From assembly GCA_026770585.1 (NCBI GenBank), contig MU646371.1, positions 420,062-432,260 on the forward strand: a stretch of 12,199 nt of DNA. Reading direction: 5' to 3'. The notes beneath the pieces were generated by a model. The model was not told the origin of the DNA. It saw nothing but the letters and a program-made list of their open reading frames with translations, and made no database searches. The position numbers were made by a program, and so were the translations under genes. Shown one piece after another: positions 1 through 5,119 of this stretch; the stretch's first letter is position 1, and each line of letters begins with the position of its first letter. The DNA is from Baffinella frigidus. Taxonomy: Eukaryota; Cryptophyceae; Cryptomonadales; Baffinellaceae.

Positions 1-190
1 TTGGGGTTGAGGGGTTGGGGTTTGGGGTTGAGGGGTTGGGGTTTGGGGTTTTGGGGTTGGGGGGTGGGGTTTAGGGTTTAGGGTTTAGTATTTAGTGTTG
101 AGTGTCAAGTGTTTAGGGTTTACAAAAGGGGGTCGGGGTTAACGTTTAGGGAGAGTTTGGAGTTTAGGGTTTAGGGAAAGTTCGCTTTAG
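1..190 (+). repeat. Degenerate telomere-like G-rich repeat
   Basis: Starts with irregular TTGGGG/TTTGGGG/TTGAGGGG units and passes into TTTAGGG units around 67-90 and 160-200. The units are impure and flanked by unique sequence, so this is an interstitial tract rather than a proven chromosome end. It lies just downstream (on the - strand) of the candidate exon at 282-210, whose transcript would read CCCTAAA through it. Confidence 0.8.
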
Positions 191-209
191 GGTTTAGGGA
201 AGGTTCGAC

Positions 210-282
210 CATCGTTGGCAGCAGCGTTCCACAGCTGCTGGGTGCGCGCCTGGAGCTTGGTAGGCGCGGCCTTGCGAGACCC
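210..282 (-). CDS. Candidate exon 8 of the minus-strand modular gene (LWNAA module)
   Basis: Read on the - strand, an AG at 284-283 is followed by about 24 in-frame codons containing SRKAAPTKLQ and ARTQQLWNAAAND, then a GT at 209-208. The peptide closely resembles exon 5 (5345-5271), which has KAASPLAKK and ARTQDLWNAAGNDE, so it is probably a duplicated module of the same gene. If the GT is not used, translation continues about seven residues and stops inside the telomere-like repeat, so this could also be the 3' end. Membership of the same transcript is inferred from shared sequence and strand. About 4.2 kb... of repeat-rich DNA separates it from exons 6 and beyond, with only candidate exon 7 between. 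Confidence 0.45.
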
Positions 283-308
283 CTGGCTCGGGGGGAGCGT
301 GAGGGATT

Positions 309-459
309 TAATCGCGGCGAGTATTTGAGTCAAATACGATCTTGGTAACGAATTTTACTACACACCAGGTTTTACTATTACTTTTATGAACCAATAGTGG
401 AGTAATTTTCGTTGATAGGTCCTAGAAATCGTATTTGACTCCAATACTCGTCCGGATGA
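309..459. mobile_element. Foldback element FB-1 (4-bp TSD GATT)
   Basis: A 151-bp inverted-repeat element flanked by GATT at 305-308 and 460-463. Its termini are TAATCG and the complement TCATCC. Each arm contains a second palindrome: GTATTTGAGTCAAATAC at 321-337 and the near copy GTATTTGACTCCAATAC at 431-447. Inner arm sequence related to AACGAAAATTACTACAC is shared with FB-6 (6416-6567), so the two are one family. No transposase is present, so it is non-autonomous and MITE-like. Confidence 0.75.
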
Positions 460-528
460 GATTAGGACAGTGGAGGGTAGATGCAGGGTGTAGGGGCTCG
501 GCTGCCGTCTGCCGCTCACCCAGCAGCT

Positions 529-561
529 CTGGAGCTTGGTAGGCGCGGCCTTGCGGGACCC
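529..561 (-). pseudogene. Decayed copy of candidate exon 8
   Basis: On the - strand these bases encode GSRKAAPTKLQ exactly as in the exon at 282-210, but the homology ends after the CTCCAG codons and the acceptor AG upstream has become CG. The next bases (515-530) read like the opposite strand of the sequence found in the intact exon, suggesting a small inversion at the breakpoint. It looks like a partial duplicate rather than a used exon. Confidence 0.6.
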
Positions 562-593
562 CGGCTTCATAGGGGGCGCTGTCACTCCACCGG

Positions 594-1012
594 AGGGATG
601 GCACAAGTTGCTGGATATCAACGTCCTGGGACATCCTGTCAGCGACCCCGTCCACCCGCTCGCAGCTCGCTCAGACCCGTGTGCCCAGACAGACCGAGCG
701 GCTGCATTCACTCGGCCGGACGAGAGGGATTGCACGCGTTGCTAGCAATCAAGGTCATCAAGGGACATCACAGGGATGCTCTGGTCTGGGCGCGCGCGCG
801 TTAGGTCCTTTAGGTTTTAATTTCTTCCAGCATAGCCCAACGACACGCCGTTGCGTAGAAGGGATCTGCAGAGAAAGCATGTTTGCTTTCGGGTCGCGTT
901 TCGCTTTCCAGTGCAGAGGCTCGTGAAGAGGGGATACAGGGTGGTTCTCGTGGGGTGTTTCGACCGGGTGGGAAGAAAGGGGTTGCGAGAGTTGCTTGGA
1001 AGTGAGACCCCA
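594..1012 (-). repeat. Three diverged tandem units
   Basis: Blocks around 594-650, 725-780 and 968-1012 share a core of the form GGGAT-GCAC-GTTGCT-G followed by CAA-GTC and GGACATC in the first two; the third is the most diverged. No convincing exon is seen. The rest of 594-1046 shows nothing else I can name apart from a short GAAAGC/GCTTTC hairpin at about 873-890. Confidence 0.4.
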
Positions 1013-1046
1013 TGGGAGGCTACGGCAGGCTGATGCCTGTGCGCCT

Positions 1047-1196
1047 TTATCTCAGAAAACGAGTTCTAAAACTCGTTTTCTTAAGTCAATTCCCCTACAA
1101 ATTTGTCAACTTATTCTTTACTATCCGCATAAGTTGATAAATTTGTAGGAGAATTGACTTAAGAAAACGAGTTTTAGAACTCGTTTTCTGAGATAA
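1047..1196. mobile_element. Foldback element FB-2 (4-bp TSD GCCT)
   Basis: A 150-bp near-perfect foldback: 68-bp arms at 1047-1114 and 1129-1196 with about two mismatches and a 14-bp loop. It is flanked by GCCT at 1043-1046 and 1197-1200. Each arm has a nested palindrome, GAAAACGAGTT-CTAA-AACTCGTTTTC on the left. The AT-rich composition contrasts with the GC-rich surroundings. The high arm identity suggests recent insertion or arm homogenisation. No coding capacity. Confidence 0.9.
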
Positions 1197-1293
1197 GCCT
1201 AGGGACCATTCGACGTACGGTGTCCGACCACATTTTCGAGGTCGAGGGTCCAAGACGAACACCGTCGAGGACGGGAGAGGCTCGGGGTGCCAC

Positions 1294-1418
1294 CGGGTTT
1301 TGGGTTTCGGGTTTCGGGGTTCGGGTTTCGAGTTTCGGGTTCTGGGTTCCGGGTTCCGGGTTCCGGGTTCCAGGTTCCGGGTTTCGGGTTTCTGTTTCCG
1401 GGTTTCGGGTTTCCGGGT
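1294..1418 (+). repeat. TTTCGGG/TTCCGGG minisatellite (period about 7)
   Basis: Seven-base units GGGTTTC, GGGTTCC and minor variants. The unit differs from the telomere unit TTTAGGG by A to C, and the same variant returns at 4857-4916. Long low-complexity ORFs rich in GFRV or PETRN come only from this repeat and are not genes. Confidence 0.85.
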
Positions 1419-1459
1419 AAGGGCGGAATCGGCTCGCGCTGCGCGTGCATCCACTTGTC
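1418..1459 (-). pseudogene. Decayed copy of candidate exon 7
   Basis: On the - strand it reads DKWMHAQREPIPPLP, matching LKWMHEQGEPVPPLP in the candidate exon at 1776-1723. The GT that follows the GAGCCG codons in the parent is AT here. It lies at the edge of the TTTCGGG minisatellite and starts the CATCCACTT-containing array to its right. Confidence 0.55.
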
Positions 1460-1640
1460 AACCATCGTCTCTCTCTCTGTCCACGTGTCAACTAACGTCT
1501 CTATCTCTCTCGCGCATCCATTATCAACCACCGTCTCTCTTTCTATCCACGTATCAAATACCGTCTTTCTCTCTCACTATCCGCGTATCAACTATCGCCT
1601 CTCTCTCGCGCGCGCATCCACTTATCAACTATCGTCTCTC
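1441..1640 (+). repeat. Exon-derived minisatellite with CATCCACTTATCAAC core
   Basis: About six degenerate units of roughly 30-45 bp, each a core like ATCCACTTATCAACTATCGTC followed by CTCTCTCT. The core is the complement of the AAGTGGATG stretch encoding KWM in the exon-7 copies, so the array seems to have grown from a fragment of that exon. Two more units lie at about 2655-2717. Confidence 0.7.
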
Positions 1641-1709
1641 ACACTCTCTCTCTCTCTCTCTCCCTCTCTCTCTCCCTCTCTCTCCCTCTCTCTCCCTCTC
1701 GCTCTCTCG
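1634..1709 (+). repeat. CT microsatellite
   Basis: CTCTCTCT with interspersed CCCTCTCT, ending next to candidate exon 7. On the gene (-) strand it is a GAGAGGGAGAG purine tract immediately downstream of that exon, the same position that a GA tract takes after exon 5. Confidence 0.9.
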
Positions 1710-1722
1710 GTAAGGGCGGCAC

Positions 1723-1776
1723 CGGCTCGCCCTGCTCGTGCATCCACTTGAGCGGCTCGTAGTCCATATCCGTCGC
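1723..1776 (-). CDS. Candidate exon 7 of the minus-strand gene
   Basis: On the - strand, CTGACCCAG at 1785-1777 is a good acceptor, followed in phase 0 by 18 codons encoding ATDMDYEPLKWMHEQGEP. A GT at 1722-1721 (GTGCCG) would be a weak donor; without it the frame continues through PPLP into the GA tract. The peptide has ordinary protein composition, and a decayed copy exists at 1459-1418. The phase suits joining to exon 6, but the link is inferred. A non-coding duplicate is possible. Confidence 0.4.
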
Positions 1777-2040
1777 CTGGGTCAGGTGCGCCTGCCCACG
1801 AACAAGAGTTAAGCAATATTTCTTTAGGGCAGGCGTCTATTTCTTCAGGGCAGACGCCCCTACACCCTGCATCCACCCTCCACCCTCCACCCTCCACCCT
1901 CCACCCTCCACCCTTCACCCTCCACCCTCCACCCTTCACCCTCCACCCGTTGAGTAACCAACGCGCGTCATCTGGGTCAGGTGCGCCTGCCCACGAACAA
2001 GAGTTGAGTGATATCGACTGCCCACGAACAAGAGTTGAGT
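1777..2040 (-). repeat. Exact 34-bp duplicate of the exon-7 acceptor flank, plus a partial third copy
   Basis: Bases 1777-1810 and 1972-2005 are identical over 34 bp and contain the CTGACCCAG acceptor on the - strand. A third, shorter copy sits at 2018-2040. The second acceptor leads into MTRVGYSTGGG and a stop, not into exon-like sequence, so it looks like a decoy junction left by duplication. Confidence 0.75.
1872..1948 (+). repeat. CCACCCT minisatellite (period 7)
   Basis: About eleven CCACCCT or TCACCCT units in tandem. The complement is AGGGTGG, another 7-mer that can be derived from the telomere unit. It lies between the duplicated exon-7 acceptor flanks. Confidence 0.85.
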
Positions 2041-2061
2041 AATCGCTCCACAATACGTGTT

Positions 2062-2106
2062 TTACTGCGAGCGCGCGTAGTAAATACGTTACTGTGAGTG
2101 CTCGAA
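2062..2106 (+). repeat. Short direct repeat
   Basis: TTACTG-GAG-GC-CG occurs at about 2062-2078 and again at 2090-2106 with three differences. The remaining sequence from 2041 to 2156 shows no exon or named element. Confidence 0.4.
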
Positions 2107-2156
2107 GTCAAACTGCCCACGCGTTGTCGCCTCGTGAGTCGCACCCACGTACCCAA

Positions 2157-2417
2157 TTTGAGGGTTTAGGGTTCAGGACTAGGGTTCAGGGCTTCGTGTT
2201 CGGGTTGAGAGAATGGGGTGTTGTGTTAGGGTTGAGGGATGCGGGGTTAGCGTGAGGGTTGAGGGTTCAGGGTTCAGGGTTTAGGGTTTAGGGTTCAGGG
2301 TTTAGGGTTCAGGGTTTAGGGTTTAGGGTTTAGGGGTTAGGCTTTAGGCTTTAGGCTTTAGGGTGTAGGGTTTAGAGTTGAGGGTTTAGGGTTTAGGGTT
2401 TGGGTTTAGGGTTTAAG
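2157..2417 (+). repeat. Interstitial telomere-like array TTTAGGG/TTCAGGG
   Basis: About 260 bp of TTTAGGG and TTCAGGG units with some TTTAGGC. The purest stretch is 2275-2345. On the gene (-) strand this is CCCTAAA. It directly abuts a decayed exon-6 donor copy (2424-2449). Confidence 0.9.
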
Positions 2418-2423
2418 GCAGAC

Positions 2424-2449
2424 CCGGCGGAGAAACTTGGGGTCGTGAT
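2424..2449 (-). pseudogene. Decayed exon-6 donor-side copy
   Basis: On the - strand it reads NHDPKFLRR then GTCTGCC, matching the end of exon 6 (EYKDPKFVRR then GTACCT) including the donor position. Upstream homology is lost in an A-rich stretch. Related fragments are at 3004-3016 and 3083-3115. Confidence 0.6.
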
Positions 2450-2640
2450 TTTTCTTTTTGATACTCAAAAAAAACAAAATCTCGTGGCGCGCTGCGCAGC
2501 CCGCTCTGTACCGTCCACCCTCCACACCCCACCTAAGCCCCAAGGCCTAGCTCTGCCTCACCCGGGGGTTGGCCGCCTGGCTCTGCCTCACCCGGGTTGG
2601 CCGACTATTCGCAAGTCGACATGCTGGGTGCGCACGCACA

Positions 2641-2718
2641 CCATCTTTCTCTCTCTCTATCCGCGTGTCAACTATCACATCTCTCTCGCGCGCATCCACT
2701 TATCAACTATCGTCTCCC
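2641..2718 (+). repeat. Two further CATCCACTTATCAAC minisatellite units
   Basis: The sequence repeats the CTCTCTC-TATCCGCG-TCAACTATC pattern of the 1441-1640 array, about 1 kb away. Between 2450 and 2640 there is only C-rich non-coding sequence, a duplicated GGCCTAGCTCTGCCTCACCC-like segment and a block (about 2490-2550) that recurs at 3015-3075. Confidence 0.65.
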
Positions 2719-2784
2719 GGTACAACCCCCGTCAAGTTTCGAGCGGGACAAGGCCCGGGCCCACCAAACTGGTTCGCCCACATA

Positions 2785-2974
2785 TCATGCAAAAAGCGTA
2801 CGTTAACGGAGTAGTAACTTTGGTACAAAATTTATAATGAAAACATTCTTGGGCTTTAAAAGTCCTGAAATCGCTTTTAAAATCGTTTTAGAGCCCGGTT
2901 GACCATCAACGGCTCCAGTAAGCCCACGTTAACCGACCCCTTAAGGGGTCCGTTAACGTAAGCTTTTCGCATTA
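2785..2974. mobile_element. Foldback element FB-3 (4-bp TSD CATA)
   Basis: A 190-bp element with 26-bp terminal inverted repeats (2785-2810 and 2949-2974, about three mismatches), flanked by CATA at 2781-2784 and 2975-2978. The ends are TCATGC and, complemented, TAATGC. Each arm contains the palindrome CGTTAACG. A perfect 16-bp palindrome, GACCCCTTAAGGGGTC, lies inside at 2935-2950. The AT-rich centre has no ORF. Confidence 0.75.
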
Positions 2975-3003
2975 CATAGACTGAGCCAGAGCTCGAGGCA
3001 GAA

Positions 3004-3115
3004 TCGGCGGAGGTACTCTCGTTGCTGAGCAGCCTACTCTACACCCTCCAACCCCAACCCCCAATTAAGCCCCAGAAGTGACCCGGCGCAGGAACGTGGG
3101 GTCGTGGTACTCCGA
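3004..3115 (-). pseudogene. Two decayed exon-6 donor-side copies
   Basis: At 3083-3115 the - strand reads SEYHDPTFLRR then GTCACT, matching exon 6 EYKDPKFVRR then GTACCT. At 3004-3016 a shorter copy ends LRR, with the donor GT changed to a non-GT dinucleotide. Together with 2424-2449 they form a ladder of donor-junction duplicates downstream of exon 6. Confidence 0.6.
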
Positions 3116-3119
3116 ATGC

Positions 3120-3207
3120 GTTTTGGGTTGAGGGGTTATGGTTTAGCGTTGAGCGTTTAGCGTTCAGCGTTTAGCGTTTAGCGTTTAGCGTTTAGCGTTG
3201 AGGGTGT
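3120..3207 (+). repeat. TTTAGCG minisatellite (period 7)
   Basis: Units TTTAGCG, TTGAGCG and TTCAGCG in tandem, a G to C variant of TTTAGGG. It starts 11 bp into the intron after exon 6, so the transcript would carry CGCTAAA repeats almost from its 5' splice site. Confidence 0.9.
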
Positions 3208-3218
3208 GAGGCAGGTAC

Positions 3219-3314
3219 CCGGCGGACGAACTTGGGATCTTTGTACTCCGGAGCCATCTTGCGGATCTCATCCATCTCCGAGGGGTGTGCGTGCCCGATC
3301 GTGTTGAGCGTGAT
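3219..3314 (-). CDS. Exon 6 of the minus-strand modular gene
   Basis: On the - strand, CAACAG (acceptor AG 3316-3315) is followed in phase 0 by 32 codons: ITLNTIGHAHPSEM, then DEIRKMAPEYKDPKFVRR, then GTACCT (GT at 3218-3217). Phase 0 at both ends matches exon 5. Five upstream and three downstream partial copies share its acceptor or donor edge, and the frame of TLNT-GHAHPSEM is kept in the two long ones. The peptide resembles exon 1 SAAEMREI, suggesting an internal repeat. Function unknown. The acceptor lacks a good pyrimidine tract. Confidence 0.6.
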
Positions 3315-5076
3315 CTGTTGCATCGCGGGGTGGTCTCAGAGATCTAGCATGCTGGGGGCGTGTCCTTGGTCGGATAGCGACGGGGCAAACGGATCTTTTT
3401 AATGCGGGTACGAATTCAAAATTTGGTACCAGTCGCGTCCAGTTTGTACTGGGCTTCAGCTCCCATCGGGAGCTGAAGGCAATAAATACCCGATCCATTT
3501 GCCCCCTCGCTATCCGAGCAAGGGACGCCTGAGGGTCGAGAATCTGCGATCTGTCCGTTCGAGGTCCTGGTTCCAGCGGTATAGCTCCCCGGTGCGGGGT
3601 TCGGGGTTTGATGCGAGGGGTGCCAGGCTTCCTCGCCGTACATCTCCGAGGGGTGTGCGTGCCCGATCGTGTTCAGCGTGGTCTGTTTCAGGTTTCGAAT
3701 TGAGCGAGGATTTAGGTGCGGCCGGTGTACGCAAGCTGGCTCCCGGGGTTAGGGTTCACGGTCGGATGCAAGGGTTTCACGCCAGCACGCGATCCTGTTC
3801 AGCGTCATCTGTTTCGGGTCTTGTTTTAGGATATCTGTAGGGGTACCTCGCTCATAAGGAGCCGCCACCCCCCCCTAGGACCACCGTACTGTAGGGTCCT
3901 AGGGGAATGGATCTCGTGCATCTCCGAGGGGTGCGCGTGCCCCATCGTGTTCAGCGTGTTCTGCTGCATTTTCATCTCGAAAGATAACTGAATCAGTTCC
4001 CTAATTAGCGTTTTCATTTAATTAGGAGGCCTAATTAAATTTACTATGCCCTAACTAATGTCTCCTATGCAATCTCCTATTGAAAAGGAACTGATTCAGT
4101 TATCTTCCGAGATGAATTTCAGACTCGGTTTGGGCGATCCCACCTTGCAGCGATCCTAGCTCCCCGGTTTACGGTTCAGGAGTGTTGATGCAAGGTTCCC
4201 GAGCATGCGTGAGAAGTGCATATCCGAGAGGGGTGCGTGCCCGATCTCATACGGAAACACTTTTAATTCATAAACTTGGTTCAATGAAATTTACCATACA
4301 TAACGATGTTTGTTAGTAATATTGAAGCAAACGTGTAGTAATTTCGATTGAATCCAAGTTTATAAATTAAAGGTGTTTCCACATGAGAGCGGGCACGTCT
4401 GAGAGGACACCACATGCCCTTTCCCCTTAGGGTTTAGGGTTCAGCGTGATCTGTTCGTTTGCGGGTTTGGTGTAAGCCATCTCGAGAGCGGGCCTCTACA
4501 GGGGTACCTCGCTCATAAGAAACCGCCACCCCCTAGGACCCTACAGTAGGCCTATTCCTAGGGCCCTACGGTGGTCCTAAGGGGGGGGGGGGGTTCTTAT
4601 GAGCGAGGTACCCCTGTAGGCGAGGCATCGGAACCTCGCATTATCTATGGTCTGGGGAAAGGGCCTCTGGCGTCCTCTCAGATCTAGCTCCACGGTGTAG
4701 GTGTCAGGGCTGGATTCAGATGCAAGATGTTCACGCTAGAGCACACGTGGGGAGTCACACAGTGGCGTGGCCTTTTAGGGTTTAGGGTTTAGGGTTGAGA
4801 GTTGAGGGTGTAGGGCTTAGGGTGTAGGGCGTAGGGGGGGGGTTTTGGGGTTCAGGGTTTCGGGTTTCGGGTTTAGGGTTCAGGGTTTCGGGTTTCGGGT
4901 TTCGGGTTTCGGGCGCATGTTTGAAGTTTTAGGGTTTAGAAAGGGGAGTGACCTCGTCGTTGCCCGCAGCGTTCCAGAGGTCGTGGGTGCGCTAGATATA
5001 GCACCCCGGTTTCGGATCCGGGGTTTGATGGAAGGGTTCCACGCCGGAGCACACGTGGGAATTCATCAAGGGGCGG

Positions 5077-5119
<43 letters not shown>

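Noticed and set aside
1-190. True chromosome end
   Set aside because: Units are too degenerate and the window edge is arbitrary; similar tracts recur internally through the window.
358-804. Several 69-125 codon ORFs on both strands
   Set aside because: They cross FB-1 or the decayed exon-8 copy and have no consistent protein-like frame.
1095-1751. Overlapping ORFs rich in NPEPGTRN, GFRV or SLSLSL
   Set aside because: They are translations of the 7-bp minisatellite and CT microsatellite.
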